Shown here in pieces: positions 1 to 8,562 of a stretch of DNA of 28,666 nt. The translations under genes and the position numbers were made by a program. The DNA is from an uncultured Lachnospiraceae bacterium (GTDB lineage: Bacteria; Bacillota; Clostridia; Lachnospirales; Lachnospiraceae), in contig CASGVX010000003.1 in NCBI GenBank assembly GCA_949346185.1, positions 1-28,666 of the forward strand, read 5' to 3'. Positions within the stretch are counted from its first letter, which is position 1, and each line of letters begins with the position of its first letter. The notes beneath the pieces were generated by a model. The model worked only from the letters and a program-made list of their open reading frames with translations, was not told the origin of the DNA and made no database searches.

Positions 1-368
1 GCCTGATCGTCGTTCATATGGGCGGCGGCGTATCGGTCGGTGTGGGAAGCGTTGACTTTATTCACATCTTTCTCCAGCCGTTCGATATATTTTACCGGCA
101 TGGTGGATGCTTGTTCCAGCACATTGGTGGCAACGGTGACGCCGTCTGTAAATGCTATGATTCCCACACCCTTTTCAACAACGGTGCTGTCGTAACTCAT
201 CCCGATGCATCCAATGCTTGGGATATTGGGATAAAGCGCTTCCAGCTTTTTCACATGTGCCTCAAACTGATCGCTATTCGATAATAGCATAATGAGCTGA
301 GGATTCTTTAATCCGCGGACAGCATCCTGTAAATTTCCGCTCTGGCTCATTCCAAAAAATTGTTTCAC
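1..368 (-). CDS. FIST N-terminal domain protein (partial, 3' end outside window)
   Basis: The reading frame is open from a GTG at 368 to the window edge, so only the first 122 or so residues are present. The start is supported by a GAGGAGG ribosome binding site at 377-383, 8 nt upstream; the first in-frame ATG is six codons further in and has no such site. The protein opens VKQFFGMSQSGNLQDAVRGL and continues with NPQLIMLLSNSDQFEAHVKK and IPSIGCIGMSY. This resembles the FIST sensory domain, which is thought to bind small ligands such as amino acids and is often coupled to chemotaxis or signalling output domains. Whether a methyl-accepting or kinase domain follows cannot be seen. The gene diverges from the hybrid sensor gene at 676. 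The FIST assignment is from pattern recognition and is fairly confident; the ligand is unknown. Confidence 0.68.
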   Translation of the reverse strand, partial: MKQFFGMSQSGNLQDAVRGLKNPQLIMLLSNSDQFEAHVKKLEALYPNIPSIGCIGMSYDSTVVEKGVGIIAFTDGVTVATNVLEQASTMPVKYIERLEKDVNKVNASHTDRYAAAHMNDDQ

Positions 369-419
369 GGTAACGTCCTCCTCTATCTTCTTGTTTGCGG
401 TAGTATTTTCTACTATATG

Positions 420-448
420 ATTATACTTTATTTTCTGACAATATGAAA
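420..448 (-). promoter_or_regulatory. Possible promoter of the FIST gene
   Basis: On the minus strand a perfect TATAAT (plus 420-425) is preceded by TTTCAT (plus 443-448) with 17 nt between. The -10 is good and the -35 weak. It lies about 50 nt upstream of the GTG start. Confidence 0.4.
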
Positions 449-480
449 GAAAAAAATGAGTGATGGGCAAAGTTTTTGAT

Positions 481-577
481 TGTTACTATTCACAGCCAAT
501 TTCTAGAAAATAGCCAGAATCTTATGTGCAAGTGCAACGATTCTGTTATATGTCTAGAAATGACCGTGAATAGCAAC
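481..577. repeat. Nested inverted repeat between two divergent signalling genes
   Basis: Outer arms at about 482-507 and 553-577 pair over roughly 25 positions with a few mismatches; each contains TCTAGAAAT and a GAATAG core. Inside them CAGAATC (515-521) pairs with GATTCTG (539-545). The whole block could fold into one long hairpin. There is no T-run, so it does not look like a terminator. It may be a small dispersed element or a shared operator for the FIST and sensor genes. The rest of the 384-675 gap is AT-rich and holds only the candidate promoters. Confidence 0.6.
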
Positions 578-599
578 TTTTGATTTTAAATAATTTATC

Positions 600-628
600 T
601 GGATAAATCACATTTTATATGTTAAAAT
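600..628 (+). promoter_or_regulatory. Possible promoter of the hybrid sensor gene
   Basis: TGGATA (600-605) and TAAAAT (623-628) are separated by 17 nt, about 48 nt upstream of the chosen ATG. The -35 is weak. Confidence 0.35.
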
Positions 629-675
629 CAAAAAAATTATGAAATATATATAAATTATAATTATTGAGGGACGTC

Positions 676-3600
676 ATGATAAATATTAGTAGAAATGAAT
701 TGAAAACAGAAAAAGCATTATTTGAGACGAATGAACGGCAGGTAAACGCCACGGTGTGCAAGTATCTGGCCATTGTCTTTATCTTTTTTCCCGTGATGCT
801 GCTCCTGAATGTGGCGGGAATATTCAAGTTTTCCAGCCATGTGCAGATTACGCTTATCTGCCTTGGCTCATTTTGCACGGTATCTCCCTTTGTCCTGTCG
901 AAATTCATTGACAATCAGGTTTTTTTAAAATATTATATTTTGATTTGCGTTATTGCGCTAACCAGTACCCTTGGTGCGGAATACTACGTGGGCGTCTATA
1001 TGACCTTCATGGTAGCGCCTATTATCAGCTGCATGTATTTTGACAAGGTGCTGGCTTCCAAAACTATTCTGCTGGCCTATCTGGGCTATTTGATTTCTTA
1101 TTTTTTTCGCGCTATGGAAACTAGGGATCGGCTGTATCCGGGAGAGCCGGTGTGGGAGACATATGTGCCTCTGGCGGCGGGGTTCACTATTGAGTTTATG
1201 ATTTGCTTTGTGTTCTTATACCGGCTGGCGGAACGGGCGCACTTGATTCTGATGGTACAGAGGAGGTTTATTGATGAGATAGAGAAGGAGGAGGCAAAGC
1301 TGCAGATGGCGTTGGATGTCTCTGACGATATTATCTTCGAGTATCATCTTGGACGGGATGTCTACACTAGCAATGGAACCATTCGGGATTGGGAAAAGAA
1401 GGACGTTGAAATAAGGAATTTTCTGTCGTATGCCAGAGAATTGCAATGGAATTCCCTGGAGGTCTGCAATGTGATTCAAAAATTTCTCGCCATGCCAGCG
1501 GAATATGGGAACCACCATAGCGGCAGAATTGATTTGCGTTATGTGGAGGGTGGAAAAGAATACGGTGGATGGGTGCATTATGAGGTCAATATCCTGCGTA
1601 ATAGCAAAGGTCGTTCCGTGACGATTCTGGGCAAGCTTCGGGATGTGACAGAGGAGAGACTGGAGGAGATGAAGGCAGAGGAGGCAAAAAAGTTTGATGC
1701 CTTGACAGGGATGTATTACTACGCCAGCATGCGGAAGATTATTCATGAGTCGGAAATCATAAATACTGGGAAGATGCATCAGATTATGATTGTGCATCTG
1801 AAGAATTATCGAGAAATCGGTGAGTGCTATGGGGAGATTTATCGGGATTTTGTGGTGATGAATGCCGCCGAGGTGATGAAGGAGGCGGGAGAAGTGGCCG
1901 GTGCTTTGACTTGCCGCCTCTCTTCCGGCGTATTCCTGATGTATTTGGAAGATTCCGAGAGCGTAGATTCCAGAGCCATCCGGCAAAATCTGAACAATGG
2001 CTTGCGGGAGCTTTATGTGGGAGAGAAGTCTATAGACAGGCTGGAGTATGATTTCGGTTATTATCTGGGAGAAGAGAAAATTGATAATCTCTTCACCATC
2101 GTGCTGGGATATATTGATGCGGGATGGCGGGAGGAAGGGATGCTGGAGTATGATTCCGACTGTGGGATTGCAGCGGTATCTACAGAAAAAACATATCACG
2201 AGATTGCGCCTAGAAAGCGCGCTCAAAAATCCCAGCTCTTTCTGGACAATATCTCTGCCTTGATGATTGGAGCCAAGGATTGGGAGAGTACGATTCAGAT
2301 TGCCATGGCCAGAGTAGGAAAATTCTATCAGCTGGATGGGATTAGGATTTATCCTATCCTGAAGGGAAAGAAGTCTGTAAATGCGCTTTTCCATTGGGCG
2401 GTGTCGGACGGGGTTCGACAGGCCTGCGATATGTTTTCGCTGAACAGGCAGGTGCGTGACTTTTTTGTGGAAAATTTTGGACACAGCAGAATCGTGGATA
2501 ATACCATAGGCGCTTTTATTGATTTCTTTCGGCAATTCGGAGAGAATCCGCTGCTGGTTTCCGGATATTCCAGCCTGATTTGTCCGATGGTGTCGGAGGA
2601 TGTGTGCAGAGCTGTTCTGGTATATGATATTGCAGAGACGGATTTTGCTTGGAGTGATGAGTGGAAGGGACAGCTGCTGCAGGCGAGCAAGCTTCTGGGA
2701 AATAGTCTGCTTATGATGCTGGACAGCCAGTCCATACAGGATCGGAATACCCTTCTGAACCAGATGTCTTATGAGATGCGAATGCCCATGAACGCCATAT
2801 TTGAGATGACAGAGATTGCCCGCACGGATTTGAAGAACTGGGAGCATGTGGAGAAATGCTTGGATTTGATTGATACTGCTTCCCAAGATATGAATCATCT
2901 GGTGAATCACATTCTGGATTTGTCCAAGATAGAGCTGGCTGCTTGGCAGCCTGCCGACGAAATCTTTAGCTTGGAGGACGTGCTGGCAAAGATTGAGGAG
3001 CGGTCGCTGAGGCATAGCCGGCTTGGACAAATCAATCTTCTCTTTGAAAGGCAGTTTCAGAAGAATTTGCTTCGGGGGGATTCTGCAAAAATCAGTCGGG
3101 TGCTATCCAATCTGGTGGAGAATGCTATCCGATATTCTGACCGGGGTGGCAAAATTCATGTACTGGTGCAGGAAATGAACAGAGATGAGGCTGCGGCAGA
3201 GATGTTCTTCATGGTGGAAGATTATGGCGTGCCTATATCCCAGAGAGAGATCGAGAAGATTTCGGAACTATTGGAAAATGGAAAGCGATGGAATCTGGAT
3301 CGGGATTCCCGCATAGGATTAGACATAATAATCGCATGCCGTTATGTGGAGATGATGGGAGGACAACTGGAGATAGAAAGTAGCAGTGAAAGAGGCACCA
3401 GATTCACATTTCAGCTGGCCATGGAGATTCCGGCGAATGAAAGCATGATAGAATTTCTGGCAAATCAGAAGAAATCGAGCAGAGGATTTGTGGATTTGAC
3501 GGGAAAGACCATCCTGCTGGCAGAAGATGATGCCATGAATGCAGAAATCGTAATGAGGTTGCTGGAAAAGCATGGCGCCACTGTGGAGGTTGCCAGCAAT

Positions 3601-3924
3601 GGAAGGCAGTGCATTGACTTGTTCCAAAGCGGAAGGGATGGGAAATATGACTTGATTCTGATGGATATCCTGATGCCCATTTTAGATGGGCATCAGGTGG
3701 CTAGGGCTATCCGTAACATGAGGCATAGAAAGGATGCTGGGTCGATCCCCATCATTGCTCTCAGTGCCATGGCATTTGAGAGGGATCGGAATGAGTCTCT
3801 GGCGGCGGGGATGAATGCCCATCTGGTAAAGCCCATCCACGTGGAGGAAGTGATGCGGGAGATGGGGAAATATTTGGCTGGGGATGAGGTCATTGCAGAC
3901 AATTCATCCAGCACCTTTTCTTGA
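676..3924 (+). CDS. Multidomain hybrid sensor: degenerate PAS/GGDEF/histidine kinase with intact receiver
   Basis: 1082 residues from ATG 676, chosen over the upstream TTG (664) because GAGGG at 666-670 sits 5 nt before it. The order appears to be: a multi-pass membrane region (about 28-205), a PAS-like region (205-325), a GGDEF-like domain beginning DALTGMYYYASM (335-490), a GAF-like region (525-690), HisKA and HATPase regions (690-905) and a receiver (945-1062). The kinase H-box reads MSYEMRMPMNAI, with Tyr699 where the phosphorylated His is expected. The GGDEF signature position reads SSGVF (416-420). The G1 box reads DYGVP (849-853) instead of DxGxG, although the N-box Asn816 is kept. The receiver keeps its acidic pair D951/D952, phospho-acceptor D997 and K1052. 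The protein therefore probably acts as a phosphate receiver or scaffold rather than a kinase or cyclase. The coding end overlaps a decayed membrane-gene fragment on the other strand. Confidence 0.85.
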   Translation: MINISRNELKTEKALFETNERQVNATVCKYLAIVFIFFPVMLLLNVAGIFKFSSHVQITLICLGSFCTVSPFVLSKFIDNQVFLKYYILICVIALTSTLGAEYYVGVYMTFMVAPIISCMYFDKVLASKTILLAYLGYLISYFFRAMETRDRLYPGEPVWETYVPLAAGFTIEFMICFVFLYRLAERAHLILMVQRRFIDEIEKEEAKLQMALDVSDDIIFEYHLGRDVYTSNGTIRDWEKKDVEIRNFLSYARELQWNSLEVCNVIQKFLAMPAEYGNHHSGRIDLRYVEGGKEYGGWVHYEVNILRNSKGRSVTILGKLRDVTEERLEEMKAEEAKKFDALTGMYYYASMRKIIHESEIINTGKMHQIMIVHLKNYREIGECYGEIYRDFVVMNAAEVMKEAGEVAGALTCRLSSGVFLMYLEDSESVDSRAIRQNLNNGLRELYVGEKSIDRLEYDFGYYLGEEKIDNLFTIVLGYIDAGWREEGMLEYDSDCGIAAVSTEKTYHEIAPRKRAQKSQLFLDNISALMIGAKDWESTIQIAMARVGKFYQLDGIRIYPILKGKKSVNALFHWAVSDGVRQACDMFSLNRQVRDFFVENFGHSRIVDNTIGAFIDFFRQFGENPLLVSGYSSLICPMVSEDVCRAVLVYDIAETDFAWSDEWKGQLLQASKLLGNSLLMMLDSQSIQDRNTLLNQMSYEMRMPMNAIFEMTEIARTDLKNWEHVEKCLDLIDTASQDMNHLVNHILDLSKIELAAWQPADEIFSLEDVLAKIEERSLRHSRLGQINLLFERQFQKNLLRGDSAKISRVLSNLVENAIRYSDRGGKIHVLVQEMNRDEAAAEMFFMVEDYGVPISQREIEKISELLENGKRWNLDRDSRIGLDIIIACRYVEMMGGQLEIESSSERGTRFTFQLAMEIPANESMIEFLANQKKSSRGFVDLTGKTILLAEDDAMNAEIVMRLLEKHGATVEVASNGRQCIDLFQSGRDGKYDLILMDILMPILDGHQVARAIRNMRHRKDAGSIPIIALSAMAFERDRNESLAAGMNAHLVKPIHVEEVMREMGKYLAGDEVIADNSSSTFS

Positions 3925-3997
3925 ACAGGATCATGGTGATGCCCAGTGGCACGCCGAAGAGCCATGTTCCCGCCAGATCAATCCACATCTCATAATT
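3890..3997 (-). pseudogene. Remnant of a membrane protein C-terminus, possibly MATE-type transporter
   Basis: On the minus strand, immediately after and overlapping the glycosidase stop codon in another frame, a stretch reads NYEMWIDLAGTWLFGVPLGI followed by TMILFKK, and then stops. The pattern of a polar start, then DLxGxWLxGVPL, resembles a late transmembrane segment of MATE-family efflux proteins. Only about 35 codons are present, with no start or ribosome binding site, and the 3' end overlaps the end of the hybrid sensor gene. I read it as a deletion scar. The family assignment is tentative; a chance open frame cannot be excluded. Confidence 0.35.
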
Positions 3998-6920
3998 GGT
4001 CCTCGAACACCTTTCGCAGCTTTGCCATATCCAGTTCCGCTTCTGGTGCGAAGGCATCGGAGGTGGCGTAATCCAAGATGGACTTGGTAAACTGCTTTAC
4101 CTCTGGCCTGTCGGCAATCTCGCTCAATCGGCTGGTGCAGATAAGCAGACTTCCCTCGCCTACCCGTCCCTCAAAGAGGATGCCCAGCTTATGGTTTCGC
4201 TCGAAATTATCCACCATCTGAAGGATGGGGCGGTAGGTTTTTTCTGTGGCATCATCCAAAATGGCGCAGTCACTATTTGAGACGATGTGATACCATTGGG
4301 GCGTGGCATATTTGTGGGTGGGGAAGTTCTGGAGCGCAGGGTGGTTCTCCTGCAGCAGCAGTCCCATGGTTCCCACGGCCACGGGCTTTTTCATCCATTC
4401 GCAGATATCCCGGAACATGGGGTAGCACCAGAAGTCCGTGCAGTAGAATCCTTCTAGGCTTTCCTTCACTTCCCGGGGCAGATACAGCACCCGCTTTCCC
4501 TGAGCGAGCATGGCTTCTGCCTCGGAAAAGTCCTGAGTCAGGAAAAGGTGCGTTCCATTCTGCTGGACATTGGACATAATGGAGAGATTGGTCTTGCTCT
4601 GGCTGGGATAGGCATAAAACTCATATACATTTCTCATGGAAGTGCCCGCCACCGTCAGGGTGAGGGTGTATGCTTTTGCCTCATCTGCCTCTGGCACGGG
4701 AATGGTCTGGTCTCCCAACTGTACCAAGCCGAAAGCACCGTCAGGAATCATTACGTCTCCCTCTGCCAGAATGCCGTGGTCTTCATAAGGCTTTCCAAGA
4801 TTTTCACTGCCCACGGCGGCAGCGCCTGTGTTGATTTTGTCAGCCACAGTGTTGGTCAGCGTCCAGTGGAGCTTCTTTCCAATTAACTTTTCAGGATTGT
4901 AGTAGCGCAGTGCCATGGCGGCGTTAAAACTCTTTCCCGCAGTGTGCACGTAGGATTCAAACTGTGCCAGAAGAATGCCGTCGGAGCAGTATCCAGCCCA
5001 TTCCTCCGGGGTGACATGCCCCTTGCTGTCCATGAAGGCATCCAGAATGCCTACTAGGGCGGTGCCTTGTCCGGAAAAATCCTGAATATCCAGAATCTGG
5101 TATCCGGCAACCAGTCTGGAACGGGCGGCGGCTTCCAGTTCCTCCTTATAGCAGCGCACGGAAAGCTTGCCGGAAGTATAGAAGAAGTCCTCTGCCTGGT
5201 CAAGCATTCCCTTCTCTTCTAGGCGTTCCCGAAAGATTTCAAAGTTCCTTGCCTTTAGCACGCCGGTGTATTTATCTATTTCCTTGAAATTCGGATATAC
5301 GGCGAACTGGCCTATTTCGTGGGTCACTACGGGAATGTGGGGAATCAGCGCCCCCTCTCCCTGAGCGGCCTTCACCTTCTTCACGCCAGTTCCGTACTGG
5401 ATTTCGATTTCCTGTGCCCCGTCGGCATTGGAGGATTCTGCATTGCTTGGCAAAATATCCTCGTCGTAGTTGTGCATCGTGGAGGGGGCGTTCCACTGGA
5501 TGTGGCCCAGCGGGGCATCGCACATGCCGTAGGAGCCTCGAATCAGACGGTTTTTGCTAAAGCGCACCCCCACGTAGAAATCATCTTCCGGCAAAAGCAC
5601 TGGCGTGTGCTGGAAGTTATTGGAGCCTTGGGTGTAGAGATGGCGGCTGTCCGCGGCTTTGTAATTCCTGATAATTTCAGCCATCCGCTCCTTGCTGCCC
5701 CAGAGCTCGTTGCCTAAGGACATCATGCAGTAGGAGGCGTGGTTGCCAAAGGCATCCATCATGCGGAAGCCCTCTGTCACCAGATAATTCTGCTCCTCCT
5801 CATTGTGCCCTTCGTCTCCCGGCGCAGTCAGAGTGCCCCAGAAGGGCAGCTGGGGTTCCATATATATTCCCAGATAGTCTGCGGCAGTGAATGCGGCCTC
5901 TGGCGGGCAGCAGGTGTGGAAGCGGTAGTGGTTGATTCCGTAGGATTTGGATATCTTCATTACCCGAATCCATTCCTCCACCGTGGCAGGAACTGCTCCC
6001 GTCATAGGAAAGATCAGTCCGTCGTGCTTTCCTCGCAGAAAGGTGGGCGTTCCATTAATGAGAAATTCCGTCTCCGTGGTAGAGAATTTTCTCAGGCCGA
6101 AGGTGGTGGCTGATTTTTCCTGGCTTCCCTCCAGAGACAACTCCAGACGGTAGACTACCGGGGTGTATTCGCTCCACAAAGCCCCATCGATGCCTAGGGA
6201 ATAGACCAGCTCCCCCTGGCCTTCCCCGGCAGGAAATGCTATTTCGGAAGATGCCGCCGGAGCTGTGACGCCGGTATCTCCATTGATGTCTGTCAAAAAT
6301 GCCTGTGCAGATATTTTCTTCGTTGCCGGGCTGTCCGTGCGGTTCTGGGTGGTGAATGTGACTTTCACTGTCTTTTCCTCAATATTGGGGAATGTCTTGA
6401 TATGATCGATATATATTTTGTCATACAGCTGCAGGGAGATTTCACCGATGATGCCGTTCCAGTTGGTCTGGGTGTCAGGAGAAGTCAGGTGTCCGCCCTT
6501 GGTGGGGTAGTCCACATTGGAGACTAGCACGGTGAGCCGGAAATCTTTTTCTGTAATATCATCTGTCAGCCGATAGCGGTGGGGAGTATTCAAACTGTCA
6601 TGCTCTCCCACCAGCGTGTCATTGACCCACACCTTGGTCATGCGGGTGCGCTCCAAATGCAGATATATTTCCCGCTCCAAATCCTCGTCCGCCAAGGAGA
6701 TTTCCTTGGCATACCAGGCATAGCCTTCAAAGAGGTAGGGGTCGGTCAGAGTACCTATCTCCCGCTTGTCTGAGGGAGTGCCCTTCTCTGCCATGGAAAT
6801 GGTTCCCGGAAGGGAGATGGTATCCTCTGGTAATGCAGCAAAATATTTCTTCTCAATGCCTGTCTTATCACCGTCCATGGCGAACTGCCATGTCCCAGCG
6901 AGATTGATGTTCTTAATCAT
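3990..6920 (-). CDS. Glycoside hydrolase family 2-type glycosidase
   Basis: 976 residues with the GH2 architecture: an N-terminal jelly-roll sugar-binding domain (about 1-180, LAGTWQF, WYAKEISL, VWVNDTLVG), an Ig-like domain (180-290), a TIM barrel (290-560) and a long C-terminal region (600-976) with a glutamine-amidotransferase-like look. In the barrel, GNELWG supplies the expected acid/base Glu405 and THEIGQ the likely nucleophile Glu535; KSYGINHYRFHTCCPPEA is the family's typical barrel strand region. No signal peptide is visible, so it probably acts in the cytoplasm on imported oligosaccharides. The substrate is not predictable here: beta-galactosides, beta-glucuronides and pectin-derived sugars are all possible. 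The gene stands alone with no transporter or regulator beside it. A candidate promoter lies at 7166-7194, giving an unusually long leader of about 235 nt. Confidence 0.88.
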   Translation of the reverse strand: MIKNINLAGTWQFAMDGDKTGIEKKYFAALPEDTISLPGTISMAEKGTPSDKREIGTLTDPYLFEGYAWYAKEISLADEDLEREIYLHLERTRMTKVWVNDTLVGEHDSLNTPHRYRLTDDITEKDFRLTVLVSNVDYPTKGGHLTSPDTQTNWNGIIGEISLQLYDKIYIDHIKTFPNIEEKTVKVTFTTQNRTDSPATKKISAQAFLTDINGDTGVTAPAASSEIAFPAGEGQGELVYSLGIDGALWSEYTPVVYRLELSLEGSQEKSATTFGLRKFSTTETEFLINGTPTFLRGKHDGLIFPMTGAVPATVEEWIRVMKISKSYGINHYRFHTCCPPEAAFTAADYLGIYMEPQLPFWGTLTAPGDEGHNEEEQNYLVTEGFRMMDAFGNHASYCMMSLGNELWGSKERMAEIIRNYKAADSRHLYTQGSNNFQHTPVLLPEDDFYVGVRFSKNRLIRGSYGMCDAPLGHIQWNAPSTMHNYDEDILPSNAESSNADGAQEIEIQYGTGVKKVKAAQGEGALIPHIPVVTHEIGQFAVYPNFKEIDKYTGVLKARNFEIFRERLEEKGMLDQAEDFFYTSGKLSVRCYKEELEAAARSRLVAGYQILDIQDFSGQGTALVGILDAFMDSKGHVTPEEWAGYCSDGILLAQFESYVHTAGKSFNAAMALRYYNPEKLIGKKLHWTLTNTVADKINTGAAAVGSENLGKPYEDHGILAEGDVMIPDGAFGLVQLGDQTIPVPEADEAKAYTLTLTVAGTSMRNVYEFYAYPSQSKTNLSIMSNVQQNGTHLFLTQDFSEAEAMLAQGKRVLYLPREVKESLEGFYCTDFWCYPMFRDICEWMKKPVAVGTMGLLLQENHPALQNFPTHKYATPQWYHIVSNSDCAILDDATEKTYRPILQMVDNFERNHKLGILFEGRVGEGSLLICTSRLSEIADRPEVKQFTKSILDYATSDAFAPEAELDMAKLRKVFEDQL

Positions 6921-7131
6921 GTATTTCCTCCCTTTCTGTCAACATGTTTTAATATTTAACTGGTCAGTGCATTAGCAATACAGGCTTTCTTCTGTAATTG
7001 CCTGCCAGTATTCGATAGAAACAGTGGCTTCATGTCTTTGACTGTTACAAATGAACGGACTTTACATCAATTAGATGACGCTGTAGGATTGCGGAAATTG
7101 TGTAGCAATGTAGCGATCCGTGTCATCAGTT

Positions 7132-7153
7132 GGGGCAAAGTACCTTTTGCCCC
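7132..7153 (-). promoter_or_regulatory. Hairpin in the 5' leader of the glycosidase gene
   Basis: GGGGCAAA (7132-7139) and TTTGCCCC (7146-7153) form a perfect 8-bp stem with a 6-nt loop. On the minus strand it falls just after the predicted transcription start. The rest of the 6921-7329 gap shows no convincing gene. Confidence 0.5.
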
Positions 7154-7165
7154 CGACATCATTAT

Positions 7166-7194
7166 ATTATACTGTGAAATTCTCGTAATTACAA
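7166..7194 (-). promoter_or_regulatory. Promoter of the glycosidase gene
   Basis: Minus strand TTGTAA (plus 7189-7194) and TATAAT (plus 7166-7171) with exactly 17 nt between. It diverges from the amidase promoter about 35 bp away. Confidence 0.55.
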
Positions 7195-7227
7195 CAAAAA
7201 TCGGTTTTTATAACGACTGACTTGGTA

Positions 7228-7256
7228 TTGCATAACTTGGGGGATTATTGTATAAT
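7228..7256 (+). promoter_or_regulatory. Promoter of the amidase-rdgB-cheR-cheB unit
   Basis: TTGCAT (7228-7233), 17-nt spacer, TATAAT (7251-7256). A transcript would start near 7263, about 67 nt before the amidase ATG. Confidence 0.65.
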
Positions 7257-7329
7257 TTTCTGTGGTGTCGCCAGAAAGGGCATGCCGATTTTATAAATAC
7301 ATGAGTTGCTGCAAGGGAGATGCGGCAGC

Positions 7330-8496
7330 ATGGAGGATATGGAGATGGAAATGCAGGAATGGAGGCGTCTTGCCATTCAGAGCATCGCTTTTTTTGCTGT
7401 GGTGTTCGTGAGCAGCCTTGGGTTTTCCCAGAGAATCCAGCAGCAGCTGGAGGTAGGCGTGCGCGCAGAGGATTATAAGGAATCCCAGAGACAGAAGACA
7501 GTGTCTGCTCAGGAAAAGAAGGAGGAGCCCACGGTGGCAACCAAGGCGCTTGTGGAGGAGCGGTCGAATACCTATATCAAAATACCCAAGAAGGCGGTTC
7601 CAACTCCAGCCAAGGTGTATCTCCAAAATAAATATATGGATTTTCAGGTAATCCTGACATTTCAGGGTGTTGCCCCAGGCAGCATTGATGCCGGAGATAT
7701 CCTGCGAGTGCGGGGGTATCATGTGAGTGGTGGAATAATTACGAAAAAGGATCCGGCGTTTCGCAAAATTGAGGTGGTGGATCAGAAAAAGCAGGATGAC
7801 GAGAATAATAGCATACAGTTGAAATTTACGTTGAAGAAAGCCTATGAGCCGATTTTGTTTGAATCGGATGAGGCATATTATATTTCCCTGCTCTCTGCAA
7901 GGAAGGCTCATGATAAGATTGTGGTGGTGGATGCGGGACATGGAGGCATGGACGAGGGAACATCCTCTGCCAATCGGAAATACCATGAGAAGGATATTGT
8001 GCTCGCTGTACAGGAAAAATTATCCAGACTGTTGGACAAGGCCGATATGACGGTGTATTATACCCGCACGAAGGATGAGAAGGTTTCTAAGAAGGCCCGC
8101 ACCCGGCTGGCCAATGCGCTGCAGGCGGATTTATTTGTGAGCATACATTGCAATGCGCTGCAGGGCGGAGTGAATACCTTTGGGGTGGAGACTTTGTATG
8201 CCGGGAAGAATCCCGAATATGGGAAACTGGCAAATCGGGAATTGGCAGACGTAATCTTAGAGCAGGTGGCTGTCAGCGCAGACATGAAGAAGAGGGGGAC
8301 GATTAAGAGGAACGGACTATATCTGCTGCGTCATGCTAAGGTGCCTGCGACTATCGTGGAGATTGGATATATGACCAATCAGAGCGATATGAGCCTGCTG
8401 AAAAAGGAAATTGGACAGCAGAAGATTGCCGAGGGAATTTATCAGGGAATTGTGAATGCCATGGAAAAAGGAGCGAAGGGCGAAAAAAATTCCTGA
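7330..8496 (+). CDS. Membrane-anchored N-acetylmuramoyl-L-alanine amidase (Amidase_3)
   Basis: 388 residues from ATG 7330 (GGGAG at 7315-7319, 10 nt away); ATG 7345, 8 nt after GGAGG, is an alternative start. A single hydrophobic segment at about residues 13-31 should anchor the protein with its bulk outside. The first extracellular part (about 50-190) is unassigned. From about residue 195 it is a zinc-dependent Amidase_3 domain that cuts the bond between N-acetylmuramic acid and the stem peptide. Expected metal ligands are His204 (DAGHGG), Glu220 (YHEKD) and His273 (SIHCNA), with catalytic Glu344 in VEIGYMTN. All key residues are present. It heads a unit with rdgB, cheR and cheB, and probably functions in cell-wall turnover or cell separation, or possibly in opening the wall for flagella. 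Confidence 0.92.
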   Translation: MEDMEMEMQEWRRLAIQSIAFFAVVFVSSLGFSQRIQQQLEVGVRAEDYKESQRQKTVSAQEKKEEPTVATKALVEERSNTYIKIPKKAVPTPAKVYLQNKYMDFQVILTFQGVAPGSIDAGDILRVRGYHVSGGIITKKDPAFRKIEVVDQKKQDDENNSIQLKFTLKKAYEPILFESDEAYYISLLSARKAHDKIVVVDAGHGGMDEGTSSANRKYHEKDIVLAVQEKLSRLLDKADMTVYYTRTKDEKVSKKARTRLANALQADLFVSIHCNALQGGVNTFGVETLYAGKNPEYGKLANRELADVILEQVAVSADMKKRGTIKRNGLYLLRHAKVPATIVEIGYMTNQSDMSLLKKEIGQQKIAEGIYQGIVNAMEKGAKGEKNS

Positions 8497-8562
8497 CGAC
8501 GAAAATATCGACAGAGGAATCGTATGGTTTCGCAGCGACGTGCAGAAAGGCGGAGGAATACC

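Noticed and set aside
1216..3030. A 604-codon open frame on the minus strand inside the hybrid sensor gene
   Set aside because: It is the antisense shadow of a clear multidomain gene; the His/Gln/Leu-rich translation shows no domain and no start signal.
7032..7220. A 62-codon plus-strand frame in the glycosidase-amidase gap
   Set aside because: It has no ribosome binding site and overlaps the leader and promoter of the glycosidase on the other strand.
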